Shown: positions 19,693-29,797 of the stretch, one piece after another
Layout of the letters: the number at the start of each line of letters is the position of its first letter
Position numbering within the stretch: the stretch's first letter is position 1
Assembly (NCBI RefSeq): GCF_024499055.1
Contig: NZ_CP071249.1
Location: forward strand, 1,915,001 to 1,979,000
Length of the DNA stretch: 64,000 bases
Reading direction: 5' to 3'
DNA from: Turicibacter bilis
Lineage (GTDB): Bacteria; Bacillota_I; Bacilli_A; MOL361; Turicibacteraceae
The notes under the pieces: generated by a model
The model's input: the letters and a program-made list of their open reading frames with translations, nothing else
What the model was told of the DNA's origin: nothing
Database searches by the model: none
Position numbers and translations under genes: made by a program

Positions 19693-19765
19693 TTGTAAAA
19701 AAAGTAACTTCTAATAGTCTCACCTTTTTTAAGTTGATATAATAAGGAAAAGGGGGGATGTGAAG

Positions 19766-19954
19766 ATGAGTTTTAAAAGGATGAAGGGGATTTTAGCGTT
19801 ATTTTGGTTAGTTGCTTCTATTGTTATTGTTGTACTTGATATTAATGGGGTAATTAATTTAGCGCGAAATAATGTCCTGTTTTTTGGAGTTATTCTTTCT
19901 ATGTTTGTTTCATTTCAAATGATTAATTACTTTGAGAAAAAGAAACAAAAATAA
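19766..19954 (+). CDS. small membrane protein (62 aa), hypothetical
   Basis: Two hydrophobic segments (about residues 8-24 and 32-54) and a lysine-rich tail; not recognised. ATG 19766 has GGGGGG 8 bases upstream, better placed than GTG 19760. An extended -10 promoter (TGATATAAT, 19735-19743) lies directly upstream, so it is transcribed independently of folD. It shares a bidirectional terminator with the gene on the other strand. Confidence 0.6.
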   Translation: MSFKRMKGILALFWLVASIVIVVLDINGVINLARNNVLFFGVILSMFVSFQMINYFEKKKQK

Positions 19955-19983
19955 AACCAGTCCTAGAGACTGGTTTTATTTTT
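19953..19983. terminator. bidirectional terminator
   Basis: AAAACCAGTC/GACTGGTTTT stem flanked by A and T runs on both sides, between two convergent genes. Confidence 0.85.
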
Positions 19984-20224
19984 GTTGTAAATAGTTTTCT
20001 AAGGCTTGTGCAAGTTGATCTGGACATGATGTCTCTTTTGTACGGCATGGAATGCCTTTTAGCTTATTAATTGCTTCCTCCACTTCCATTCCTTTTACAA
20101 GGTGTGAGATTCCAATTAAATTTCCTGGACATCCCCCGATAAAGTTAACACTTTTGATTTTGTTATCTTCAACTTCAAATTGAATTTCTTTGGCACAGAC
20201 GCCTGTTGTTTTGTATGTTTCCAT
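19976..20224 (-). CDS. TSCPD domain protein (TIGR03905 family)
   Basis: An 82-residue protein of the TIGR03905 family, found as a stand-alone relative of the C-terminal TSCPD segment of vitamin B12-dependent ribonucleotide reductases. It shows the signature TSCPDQLA and conserved cysteines (GVCAKEI, GGCPGN, PCRTKETSCPD) that probably bind metal. Exact role unknown. ATG 20224 has AGGAGG 7 bases upstream. A good promoter lies just upstream on the same strand. Confidence 0.88.
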   Translation of the reverse strand: METYKTTGVCAKEIQFEVEDNKIKSVNFIGGCPGNLIGISHLVKGMEVEEAINKLKGIPCRTKETSCPDQLAQALENYLQQK

Positions 20225-20259
20225 TAAACAACCTCCTGAATTACCATTTTATTACAAGT

Positions 20260-20288
20260 ATTATAGCAGCTCACCTACTCTAAAACAA
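20260..20288 (-). promoter_or_regulatory. promoter of the TSCPD gene
   Basis: On the minus strand TTGTTT (20288-20283), a 17-base spacer and TATAAT (20265-20260). Confidence 0.6.
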
Positions 20289-20323
20289 GTTTGCTATTTT
20301 TGGTAAACGCTTCCTGTTTGGGG

Positions 20324-20462
20324 TTGTTTTTTTAGATATTTAGTTTTATAATGGAGGTTGAATAACCATGTGATATTCGATTATTGAGGGTGTCGATTTT
20401 TTGAGGTTAAGTGGTTATTTATTTGAGGAGTAGGTAGTGTCAGTATTTGACACTGCCTTTTT
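20324..20462 (+). ncRNA. candidate small RNA with its own promoter (about 104 nt)
   Basis: TTGTTT (20324-20329), 17 bases and TATAAT (20347-20352) predict a start near 20359. The transcript would begin with AATAACCA (20361-20368), which pairs with TGGTTATT (20412-20419). The interior contains two copies of TCGATTWTTGAGG (at about 20377 and 20393). It ends at an 11-bp terminator AGGTAGTGTCA/TTGACACTGCCT with T residues (20432-20462). No usable reading frame. It lies between the TSCPD gene and lysS. Coordinates include the promoter. Confidence 0.55.
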
Positions 20463-20542
20463 AATATGAACTGAATATTTTTTGCCTAAATAGACAATAA
20501 TTAAGACAAAATGTGCTTTAACATGTTATAATGAAAAAATGA

Positions 20543-22060
<1,518 letters not shown>

Positions 22061-22068
22061 TAAATGAG

Positions 22069-22096
22069 AATCCCGCTACACATAGCGGGATTTTTT
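22069..22096 (+). terminator. lysS terminator
   Basis: AATCCCGCTA/TAGCGGGATT stem, CACA loop, T tract. Confidence 0.9.
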
Positions 22097-22211
22097 ATAG
22101 CATCAATTAATGAGAAAAGTATATTTTTACGATAGCTTAAATAGTTAGATCTTTCTTTGTAAATAATGTTTTACTTATCCACAATTTTATATTTTATAAC
22201 AATTAGTTAAC

Positions 22212-22242
22212 GGGTTACCTTTTTTGGTAGCCCTTTTATTTT
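22212..22242 (+). terminator. second hairpin terminator after lysS
   Basis: GGGTTACC/GGTAGCCC stem and TTTTATTTT. No gene lies between it and the lysS terminator; it may be a back-up terminator or the end of a very short transcript. Confidence 0.6.
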
Positions 22243-22299
22243 GGAAGACGTTATGATATGATGGAATAAAGTTTATTGATTTTATGGGGGATGAGATTT

Positions 22300-22671
22300 A
22301 TGTTAGGATTAGTGATTTTTCCAATGTTATTTTTTATGATCGGTTTTTTATTTAAGGTGTTTCGTCCATATTATAAGCCTGCGGAGTTTGTTTTTTTTAA
22401 TATGATAGCTGCGATGATTGCTTTAGTGGTGGCAAATGGTGCAACTTTATTTATGACGATTCCTTTTTTTGTACAAATGGCACTTTTACATGTGGGAATT
22501 TATTTAGCATTTGCATTTGTTGGATTATTGACGCAAAATATTTATGGATGGTTTAATAATCGATTTCCAATCGCTGGTGGAATAGGTCGTGGGATTACGA
22601 TGGTGGCATTAATTTGTGTGATGATGACAGCTTGTTTTTCAATTCAATATATCTTAACGTTAATTTATTAG
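22300..22671 (+). CDS. hypothetical membrane protein (123 aa)
   Basis: Not recognised. It has four hydrophobic segments (about residues 2-22, 34-55, 60-82 and 100-120), so it is an integral membrane protein, with aromatic-rich loops. ATG 22300 has GGGGG (22286-22290) 9 bases upstream; earlier in-frame starts are too close to that site. An extended -10 TGATATGAT (22254-22262) lies upstream. It is monocistronic, ending at a terminator right after the stop. Confidence 0.65.
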   Translation: MLGLVIFPMLFFMIGFLFKVFRPYYKPAEFVFFNMIAAMIALVVANGATLFMTIPFFVQMALLHVGIYLAFAFVGLLTQNIYGWFNNRFPIAGGIGRGITMVALICVMMTACFSIQYILTLIY

Positions 22672-22699
22672 AAACTCAGGACTTTTCCTGAGTTTTTTT
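22672..22699 (+). terminator. terminator
   Basis: AAACTCAGGA/TCCTGAGTTT stem, CTTT loop, T tract, directly after the stop codon. Confidence 0.88.
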
Positions 22700-22803
22700 A
22701 TATTTTATGAGTTATTCTTCATAAAGAAGTCGAATGTTTTTTTACATGAAGGACTTTCGAGAGAATAAATTAGAAGTAGTTAATGATAGGAGGGATATAG
22801 AAG

Positions 22804-24105
22804 ATGGCAAAGGATACAAATTTATCTTTACGTCAGTCGGTGATTTATCAAGTATATAATCGTAATCATAATGAAAGTGGAACGTTTCGTGAACTGATTG
22901 GAGATTTAGAGCGAATTAAGCAATTAGGAGTAGATATTTTATATTTGTTACCGATTCATCCGATTGGCAAGAAAGATAAGAAAGGTGAGTTAGGTTGTCC
23001 GTATTCGATTCAAAACTACCGTGAGGTTAATCCTGAGTATGGAACACTTGAAGATTTCAAGGCGTTAATTGAAGCAACGTATAAACAAGGAATGAAATTA
23101 ATGATTGATGTCGTTTATAATCATACGTCTCGAGATTCTTATTTATTAAACCAGCATCCTGAATGGTTCTATTTTAATAAGGACGGGCAATTCGCAAACC
23201 GTGTGGGTGATTGGTCTGATATTACCGATTTGGATTATTCTAAGGATGTCGCGTTATGGGATGAATTAATTGAGACTTTAAAATACTGGGCAGCACTGGG
23301 TGTAGATGGATATCGATGTGATGTGGCATCGTTTGTACCAGTAGAGTTTTGGCTAAGAGCTAGACGTGAGGTTGCAGAGATTAATCCCGACTTCATTTGG
23401 CTAGCAGAAAGTGTCGATGGTGGATTTATTAATTATATTCGTTCGCAAGGTTTTGAGGTGCATAGTGATTGTGAGATGTATCAGGCGTTTGATATTTGTT
23501 ATGATTATGATGTGTTTGCTTTCTATAAGGATTATTTACTTGGACGTGCCCCATTAGGGGAATATATTAAGCGCGTGCAAATGCAGGAGGTTATTTATCC
23601 GGGGAATTATGTGAAGTTGCGTTGCTTAGAGAATCATGATCAGGCACGGATCGCTTCGCTAGTTAAATCGGTAGAGCAATTAAAAATGTGGACCGCATTT
23701 GTGTATCTACAAAAAGGGGCCACGATGATTTATGCGGGACAAGAGGCACTTTGTACGCATACTCCAAGTTTGTTTGATATCGATAAGGTGGATTGGTTAC
23801 GTTATAATGAAGCAGGAATGGCTGATTTAATGTGTCAGTTAGCTTCTTTAAAAAAAGATGATATTATGCGTGATGGATTTTATACGATTGAATTAGGGGA
23901 AGTCTTAGATACGGTTCGATTAATGTATCAGACAAAGGTGAAAAAACGAATTGCAATTTTTAATTTTGGTTTAAAGTCAGGAGAGGTTTCTGTTGATACA
24001 GTGGATGGTGAATATAAAAATTTACTAACCAATGAAGTTATTCGAGTGAAAGCTGGGAAAGTTATGCTAATAGCAGAACCTATTGTTTTTGAAGCGAATC
24101 AATAA
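22804..24105 (+). CDS. GH13 alpha-amylase family enzyme (intracellular)
   Basis: A glycoside hydrolase or transglycosidase acting on alpha-glucans; substrate not defined. The 433-residue protein lacks a signal peptide. GH13 regions are visible: DVVYNHT (region I), GYRCDVAS with nucleophile Asp173, WLAESVDG with acid/base Glu202, and LENHDQ (Glu276 to Asp279). Domain B is short, and there is only a small C-terminal beta domain. ATG 22804 follows AGGAGGG. Flanking terminators make it a single-gene unit. Confidence 0.88.
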   Translation: MAKDTNLSLRQSVIYQVYNRNHNESGTFRELIGDLERIKQLGVDILYLLPIHPIGKKDKKGELGCPYSIQNYREVNPEYGTLEDFKALIEATYKQGMKLMIDVVYNHTSRDSYLLNQHPEWFYFNKDGQFANRVGDWSDITDLDYSKDVALWDELIETLKYWAALGVDGYRCDVASFVPVEFWLRARREVAEINPDFIWLAESVDGGFINYIRSQGFEVHSDCEMYQAFDICYDYDVFAFYKDYLLGRAPLGEYIKRVQMQEVIYPGNYVKLRCLENHDQARIASLVKSVEQLKMWTAFVYLQKGATMIYAGQEALCTHTPSLFDIDKVDWLRYNEAGMADLMCQLASLKKDDIMRDGFYTIELGEVLDTVRLMYQTKVKKRIAIFNFGLKSGEVSVDTVDGEYKNLLTNEVIRVKAGKVMLIAEPIVFEANQ

Positions 24106-24107
24106 AG

Positions 24108-24133
24108 TCTACTTTTTATAAGTAGATTTTTTT
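24108..24133 (+). terminator. terminator after the GH13 gene
   Basis: TCTACTT/AAGTAGA stem followed by seven T residues. Confidence 0.85.
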
Positions 24134-24229
24134 AATTTTGTAAAGAAAGTGTAGATTGGTGCAAAAATGACAAATAGTTTTAGTTGATTTAGTGTATCCT
24201 AATAAAAAACAAGATAATTAGGTGAAGTT

Positions 24230-24766
24230 ATGAAACAATTGTTTATTGGTATTAGTTTTTCCACGGAGCTAAAAGATTATTTTAAACATGCTCAGTTAAT
24301 GGTGGAGAAATATTGTGAAGTAGCAAAGTATACGAGTTATGATAATTTTCATCTGACGCTCAAGTTTCTAGGGATGATGGAGGAGGCGAGTGTCAATCAG
24401 TTGATCGAAATCATCAATTCAATTGATGTTGAGAAAATAATCTTGATGCTTGATCATATTGGCTTCTTTAAAAAGAAAAATCGTTACGTTATTTATATGG
24501 GAACGCATCCGAATGAAGCGTTGACGAAAGTGGCAATGGATTTGCATGATGCTTTAGTTGAAGCCCGTTTAGTGACTCAAGAGGAGTTTATTTATACGCC
24601 TCATGTGACACTTTGTCGAAATGCAAAGTTGTTAGTTCCATCAGTTGATTTATCTCGAGGGATTGATATTCAAAAGGAAATGATGCTTGATAATATTACA
24701 TTATATGAAAGTACGAATATTAACGGAGTGCTAACTTATCAACCGTTGTATATTCGGGAGGTGTAA
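24230..24766 (+). CDS. thpR: RNA 2',3'-cyclic phosphodiesterase
   Basis: 2H phosphoesterase family (ThpR/LigT): hydrolyses 2',3'-cyclic phosphate RNA ends to 2'-phosphate. The 178-residue protein has both HxTx motifs, HLTL (His41, Thr43) and HVTL (His125, Thr127). The next gene starts 3 bases after the stop, so the two are translationally linked. The downstream partner carries a HEPN-type RNase motif, and enzymes of that class leave cyclic phosphate ends, giving a plausible functional link. Confidence 0.92.
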   Translation: MKQLFIGISFSTELKDYFKHAQLMVEKYCEVAKYTSYDNFHLTLKFLGMMEEASVNQLIEIINSIDVEKIILMLDHIGFFKKKNRYVIYMGTHPNEALTKVAMDLHDALVEARLVTQEEFIYTPHVTLCRNAKLLVPSVDLSRGIDIQKEMMLDNITLYESTNINGVLTYQPLYIREV

Positions 24767-24769
24767 AAA

Positions 24770-25483
24770 ATGGTAGAACAAGAAGGATATCTAGTATTCA
24801 TTGAATCATTTAATCATATACATAAATATCTGAAGAAATATACGGACTCAGATGACAATGTGTCGTTTAGCGATTTACTTTATAAGGCAAAGGCGCATCC
24901 CATGATTCATCTTTATTTAGATGAGTTACATTTATTCCGTAAGTTACGAAATATTATTGTGCATCAAACCGATGACTTTGAGCAATTGATTGCAACACCA
25001 AGTGATGAAGTGGTCGAACGAATTAAATTTATTGAACAACAATTAGTGGACCCATCGACAGTAGGTGTATTTAAAGCGGAAGTGATAAAATTTAATGCTA
25101 CTGATTCTATTGAAGATGTTTTAAAACTTTCTGGAGAAAAGGAAATTTTGAAACTTCCTATTTACGAGAATAATAAGTTTATAGGGTTAGTTACTTCAAG
25201 AGCGATTGCGAAATGGTTACAAAAACATATTCAAAATAATACAATTGAGCTTTCAGGGACAGTAAAAGATTTATTAGACTTTGAAAAAAAATCACAGTAT
25301 GAATTTATCGCTTCATCGATGACGGTTTATGAGGCTTGGCATCTCTTTCAAGCGTCACCTAAAAAATTAGATGCGTTATTGTTAACTGAAAGTGGCCGTC
25401 AAGAGGACGTGATAGAAGCTGTTATTACATATGACGATCTTTTGAAGTATATTTATACGCACGATCAATATGTTTTTAATTAA
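24770..25483 (+). CDS. HEPN-like domain fused to CBS pair
   Basis: A 237-residue protein. The N-terminal about 90 residues are helical and contain RNIIVH (Arg60, Asn61, His65), matching the R-x4-6-H signature of HEPN domains, many of which are metal-independent RNases. Residues about 95-230 form a CBS domain pair (LKLPIYENNKFIGLVTSRAIAKWL; DALLLTESG..EAVITYDDLLKY), which usually binds adenine nucleotides. It starts 3 bases after thpR with a GGGAGGTG site. The function is inferred only: a nucleotide-sensing RNA-cleaving or RNA-binding protein. HEPN assignment rests on one motif. Confidence 0.6.
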   Translation: MVEQEGYLVFIESFNHIHKYLKKYTDSDDNVSFSDLLYKAKAHPMIHLYLDELHLFRKLRNIIVHQTDDFEQLIATPSDEVVERIKFIEQQLVDPSTVGVFKAEVIKFNATDSIEDVLKLSGEKEILKLPIYENNKFIGLVTSRAIAKWLQKHIQNNTIELSGTVKDLLDFEKKSQYEFIASSMTVYEAWHLFQASPKKLDALLLTESGRQEDVIEAVITYDDLLKYIYTHDQYVFN

Positions 25484-25565
25484 AGACTTTTAAAATTTTG
25501 AGTTGCTATTCTAGCACTTAGTGAATATGTTAGGAGTAATAGTGTCCATTGAGGGGGAGTGTAAG

Positions 25566-26189
25566 ATGAGGGAGTATGTGAAGACGGTCATCAATAAAAA
25601 AGTAGAACGTACAGTGGAAGCCTTGAAACGCCATGGATTTAATGCGACATTTGCCAATTCTAAGGAAGACGCATTTTCCCTTGTTACATCATTAGTTCAG
25701 AAGGGAAAGCTAATCGGAGTTGGTGGTTCAATGACGTTCAAAGAAGTTAGGTTATTAGATGAATTTCAAAAGGATGACTATCGTTTCATTCAAACATAGG
25801 TGGAAGGGTTGACACAGAGTGAGTGTCATTAATTATACCGAGAATATTTTTGCGGATGTTTATTTGATTACTGAACATGGGGATTTATATAATTTAGATG
25901 GTTGTAACAATCGAATAGCATTATTGTTATAGGGGGCTAATCTGGTTATGATTGTAGCGGTAATTAATAAGATTGTTCGTGATTTAGATGAGCTGATTAA
26001 GTGAAATGGGGAAGTTGTAGCTCCTGCTAATACACTTCGTCTAAATAAAAAATGCCTTGCACAAAGACGTTAAAATGTTGTGATTGTAAGAGTCCAGATT
26101 GTATTTATTGCAATTATGTTGTTATGTGGCCACAAGCTGATCAAGAATAAATTAATATTATTTTAGTAAATGATGAGCTAGGTTTTTAA
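25566..26189 (+). pseudogene. decayed LUD-domain (LutC-like) gene
   Basis: Starting at ATG 25566 (GGGGGAG upstream), the first 78 residues match the N-terminus of LUD domain proteins (KKVERTVEALKRHGFNATF, GVGGSMTF) and stop at TAG 25797-25799. Further family pieces follow in changing frames with several stops: ITEHGDLYNLDGCNNRIA (about 25873-25920), VVAPANTLRLNKK (about 26015), a cysteine block DCKSPDC (about 26084-26105) and the closing NIILVNDELGF to 26189. The intact family are lactate-utilisation-type proteins. Multiple stops and shifts show it is dead. Confidence 0.8.
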
Positions 26190-26344
26190 GATAAAAGAGT
26201 TGTATTTAGGACAGTGATGTACTTTTATATGGACTATCAATGATTCGTCTTAATCTCACAATTTATCCTATGTATTTTTTTATAACGAGTTAGTATAATT
26301 ATTGTTATGTGAAAACGGTTAACAAATATAGAGGGGGGCTATAG

Positions 26345-28582
26345 ATGGCCGAGAAAGTAACAAGAGATGCGTTACTAAGTTTTTTTATTGATTCATGTTA
26401 TCTGTTAGAAAACTACAGAAAAGTCGAGGGAATATTATATGAGCAGATAGAAAAGGATGAGTTAGAATTAGAGAATATACTAAATGATTATCGGGAAAAT
26501 CAAAGTTTTGAATGGTTAATTCCGATGTTGATTTTTGCTTCACGTTATTATTCTCAACAGAAAGCCAATAATGTGGCACTTAAGTATCTAATTGAATGTG
26601 AGTGTATTTTAGAAAATTTAGAAACTGATAATCTCTTAAAAGGTTACATTTTTGCTGAGTTAGGCTATATTTATGAAACGAAAGGTGTATTTAAAGAGGC
26701 AGACTTTTATTATATGTCGGCAGCTTCTTTTGGTAGTGATAAAAAGATTCCTTTATTAACGACGTATGCTTTGGAACGGTTAATTTATATTATTCTAGTT
26801 TCATGTCACCGTAAAAGCATCGAGAGGTTTCAAACATTTACTGCTGATTATCAAAATCAGGATATTTCAGATTATTTAAAATATCAAATTGAATTATTAA
26901 GGTTATATCTATCTGAAAATTATGAGGAGATTATTTTAAATATAGAACCAGTGGATGAAACTCAAGAGAATACCTTGTTAATGAAAAAGGCAATATGCGC
27001 TCATTCGTTATTTCAATTAAATCGTAGTGATGAGATTGAGTGGGATTTGAACCTTCTAGAGTTGGTGGCCTCTCAACAATCTGATGTTTATTGCTTAATT
27101 TATCATTTAACTTATCATCTCGTTCATGATAATGATGAGCAATTATATGATTATATTACAAAACTGTCCAATAATTTAAAGGATAAACAACAAAATGGTT
27201 GGTTGAGATTTGTTTATCAATTTTTATCTCAATCTTGTGAAGGTAAACTAAATGAAGTAGAGGGGAGTGAATTTCAAGATAGTTTAAATAAGCTAACTCA
27301 ACAAGTTTCTTATCAAGAACAAAGATTAAAACATCGAATGCAAGGGATATATCATAACTATCGACAATATTATAACGGGATTCATTTAATTCGAAATAAA
27401 CGAAAATATAAAGTAGTTAGTTGGAAGCAACTTCCTATTTCTTATCGATACGAGTATACGTCTAAAACTGTCGTTGGTTATTTTAAATTAGATCATTGTT
27501 TCTATAGTGACTTCAACACATCCCTTTTGAAACAAGTGATTGAAATGATTGATGAGTTTATTGGAGAAAGTATTACTTTTTCAGTAGAGAAAGAAGGATT
27601 ATGGTTTTATTTTAAAGCGTGTTGTAGTGAAATCAAACTTAAGAGAAAGCTCAATCGCTTAGTCGAACGATGGTATGAAAAGCTTGGGCAGTCTTATTTT
27701 GTTACTTTTTGTTTACCCCAATCAACGACAGATTCATTTGAAGAAACTATTGAACGCGTTAAATCTAGTTTTTATGGAATGATTTTAAAATCAAGGTCTA
27801 AACTCTCATATGAAGTTAACTTTTGTCAGGAAAAATTCACACGGTATAATTTTTCAGTTAAAATTCATCAATTATTAGAGAAGGCTAATCACATAGGTGA
27901 ATTTACGTTAAATTATAGTCCTCTATATTATCGAGATGGACATCAGTTATTTGGTATTGAGTGCCACAATATTTTAGATGATTATAGTATTTTAAATCAA
28001 TTACCTGTCGAAGAGCGTGAAGAGGCATCACCTTTTTTAAATATTGAAAAAGAGATTTATTTATTTAAATTAGGTTGTGATTATTTAAAGGATTACGATG
28101 AAAAAAATTCAGTTAAATTATCACTATTTATTAAGTTTTCCCGTCAAACACTCTTAAATAAATGTTTGTGTTCTCGTATTTTAACTCATTTAAAAGAAGA
28201 TGGCATTGATCCAAATCAAGTGATTATTAGTGTGAATGAGGATATCTTATTTGAACAAAATGTTTTAATTCAAAAGGCAATTAAACGATTACGTGAATTT
28301 GGCGTTAATATTGCATTAGATGAATATGGTGCTGGTGCTTTAACAGGGTCTATTCGTAATTTAAGTATTGATTATTTAAGAATTAGTTCATGTTTTATTC
28401 AATATCTTAAGTCTTCGAAAAATTGTTTAAGTATGATGAATTCGTTAATTAATGTTTGTATGAGTAAAGATGTAAAGATTTGTTGTTCAGAAATTGAAAA
28501 TGAATCTAGTCTTCATTTGATTAGGGATTTTGGAATTGATGTTGTGAGTGGAAGCTATTATCAAAGAAAATTAGTTGTTTAA
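26345..28582 (+). CDS. TPR-like protein with degenerate EAL domain
   Basis: A 745-residue cytosolic protein. Residues 1-300 are helical repeats of TPR type. The middle (about 370-500) may be a degraded GGDEF-like fold but has no GGDEF motif. The C-terminus (about 505-745) resembles an EAL cyclic-di-GMP phosphodiesterase, with changed catalytic positions: the ExLxR motif is replaced around FGIECHN, DDFG is LDEYGAG, and the QG(Y/F) end is SGSYY. So it is probably not an active phosphodiesterase but a binding or scaffold protein. ATG 26345 follows GAGGGGGG. TATAAT at 26294-26299 is a likely -10. Confidence 0.7.
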   Translation: MAEKVTRDALLSFFIDSCYLLENYRKVEGILYEQIEKDELELENILNDYRENQSFEWLIPMLIFASRYYSQQKANNVALKYLIECECILENLETDNLLKGYIFAELGYIYETKGVFKEADFYYMSAASFGSDKKIPLLTTYALERLIYIILVSCHRKSIERFQTFTADYQNQDISDYLKYQIELLRLYLSENYEEIILNIEPVDETQENTLLMKKAICAHSLFQLNRSDEIEWDLNLLELVASQQSDVYCLIYHLTYHLVHDNDEQLYDYITKLSNNLKDKQQNGWLRFVYQFLSQSCEGKLNEVEGSEFQDSLNKLTQQVSYQEQRLKHRMQGIYHNYRQYYNGIHLIRNKRKYKVVSWKQLPISYRYEYTSKTVVGYFKLDHCFYSDFNTSLLKQVIEMIDEFIGESITFSVEKEGLWFYFKACCSEIKLKRKLNRLVERWYEKLGQSYFVTFCLPQSTTDSFEETIERVKSSFYGMILKSRSKLSYEVNFCQEKFTRYNFSVKIHQLLEKANHIGEFTLNYSPLYYRDGHQLFGIECHNILDDYSILNQLPVEEREEASPFLNIEKEIYLFKLGCDYLKDYDEKNSVKLSLFIKFSRQTLLNKCLCSRILTHLKEDGIDPNQVIISVNEDILFEQNVLIQKAIKRLREFGVNIALDEYGAGALTGSIRNLSIDYLRISSCFIQYLKSSKNCLSMMNSLINVCMSKDVKICCSEIENESSLHLIRDFGIDVVSGSYYQRKLVV

Positions 28583-28678
28583 TTAAATGAAATGCGTCAT
28601 AATAGAGATTATAAAACGAGTAGGCGATAATTCAATACGCACGAAATGTTAATCTTTAGTATGAAGAGGTGACACGAG

Positions 28679-29008
28679 ATGAAGCAGGATATGAATATGG
28701 ACTTAGGAATTGAGTCATTTTTAGAACCAGACTCTGATTTTATTGAAGAACTATGTGAACATTTAGAAGGGGAAGGCATTCATTTAACGAGTGAATTATT
28801 AGTTCAAATTCTTTCAAAATATGAGGATCATAAGTTTAGTTTTTTCAAAGAATTAATTGAACAATTAGTTGGGGCTGATAATATGGCCTTACCAACTGAT
28901 GGGGGACCAGCTGTCATTCAAGTGGTTATGGATGGGAAACGTGATCGAAAACAAAAAGATAAAGATAAGGATCACTTAGTTGATGTAGATTCTACATTGT
29001 TATCATAA
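28679..29008 (+). CDS. hypothetical acidic protein (109 aa)
   Basis: Not recognised. The 109-residue product is acidic in its first half (ESFLEPDSDFIEELCEHLEGEG), helical, soluble, and ends with a charged Lys/Asp-rich tail (KRDRKQKDKDKDH). ATG 28679 has GAGGTGA upstream. It follows the degenerate EAL gene in the same direction with a gap of about 100 bases. Confidence 0.6.
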   Translation: MKQDMNMDLGIESFLEPDSDFIEELCEHLEGEGIHLTSELLVQILSKYEDHKFSFFKELIEQLVGADNMALPTDGGPAVIQVVMDGKRDRKQKDKDKDHLVDVDSTLLS

Positions 29009-29131
29009 TTTTAACTAGATAAGAAGCAGTGATTTTTTGTACTGTTAACATTTGACCGTTTTTATTACTAGCCTGTTTTCAAGGTCGATTAAGACGTTTA
29101 TTTAAAGTTTTTATCCATTTCTATCTAAATT

Positions 29132-29156
29132 AAGCGACTCTTGGGAGTCGCTTTTA
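29132..29156 (+). terminator. terminator
   Basis: AAGCGACTC/GAGTCGCTT stem with a TTGG loop followed by TTAAAAT. Confidence 0.75.
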
Positions 29157-29173
29157 AAATGAGTAAAAGTAGT

Positions 29174-29210
29174 AAAAACGACAAAAAAATATTTTTTTTG
29201 TCGTTTTTTT
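29174..29210. terminator. second, AT-rich terminator hairpin
   Basis: AAAAACGACAAAAAAA pairs with TTTTTTTGTCGTTTTT, ending in a T tract; nearly symmetrical, so it could work in both directions. It insulates the sigma-factor operon from upstream transcription. Confidence 0.7.
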
Positions 29211-29234
29211 AGTTATAATTTATTCAGTCATATG

Positions 29235-29260
29235 GGAATGAAATCATAGGATGAAACGTC
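29235..29260 (+). promoter_or_regulatory. candidate ECF-type (autoregulated) promoter
   Basis: GGAAT (29235-29239), a 17-base spacer and CGTC (29257-29260) resemble the GGAAC/CGTC pair used by ECF sigma factors, directly upstream of an ECF sigma gene. A start near 29267 would leave only the ribosome site (GAGG, 29273) in the leader. A TATAAT-like element also occurs at about 29214. Confidence 0.4.
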
Positions 29261-29284
29261 TAATATATGAAAGAGGTGAAATGA

Positions 29285-29794
29285 GTGAGTTTAAGCACCC
29301 ATGAACCAGTGGAACGACTTATTGAAACATACGGGCAAGAAGTTTATAAAATTGCATATTTCTATATGAAAAATACGCAATTAGCAGAAGATGTTTTTCA
29401 AGAAGTCTTTTATAAGGTCATGAAAAATTATGATAAATTTCAACATCAAAGCAGTGAAAAAACATGGCTCATTCGAATTACAATCAATACGTGTAAAGAT
29501 ATGTTGAGAACGAGTTGGATTAAGCGAGTCACCACCTTTGGAGTTTATCAAGATTCGAAGAATGATTACGAAAAACCTTTTGATATAGCGCAACAAGAGA
29601 CGAATCGAGAGTTATATGAATTAATTCAAAAACTACCATCAAAATATAAAGAAGTTATTTTATTGTTTTATTATAAAGAGTTATCATATGAAGAGATTTC
29701 TGAAATATTAAAAATTCCTGAAGGAACAGTACGTAGTCGTTTATCTCGAGCACGTCAAAAATTAAAAAAAATGATGAATGAAAGTGAGGTGTGA
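29285..29794 (+). CDS. ECF sigma factor
   Basis: A 169-residue alternative sigma factor. Region 2 spans about residues 8-75 (AEDVFQEVFYKVMKN, the -10 recognition and core-binding helix), and region 4 spans about 105-165, ending in a helix-turn-helix (SYEEISEILKIPEGTVRSRLSRARQKLK). Region 3 is absent, as usual for ECF. The start is GTG 29285 with GAGG 8 bases upstream. The gene is 3 bases from the next, which encodes a probable membrane anti-sigma factor. Confidence 0.92.
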   Translation: MSLSTHEPVERLIETYGQEVYKIAYFYMKNTQLAEDVFQEVFYKVMKNYDKFQHQSSEKTWLIRITINTCKDMLRTSWIKRVTTFGVYQDSKNDYEKPFDIAQQETNRELYELIQKLPSKYKEVILLFYYKELSYEEISEILKIPEGTVRSRLSRARQKLKKMMNESEV

Positions 29795-29797
29795 GGT

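Noticed and set aside
26015-26025. Another GGGGAAG sequence
   Set aside because: It is not in a hairpin loop and lies in the decayed LUD gene, so it is not a member of the GRGGAA array.
26307-26322. Catabolite-response-like sequence TGAAAACGGTTAACA before the EAL-like gene
   Set aside because: It has one base too many between the CG core and the CA end compared with the cre consensus, so I do not call it.
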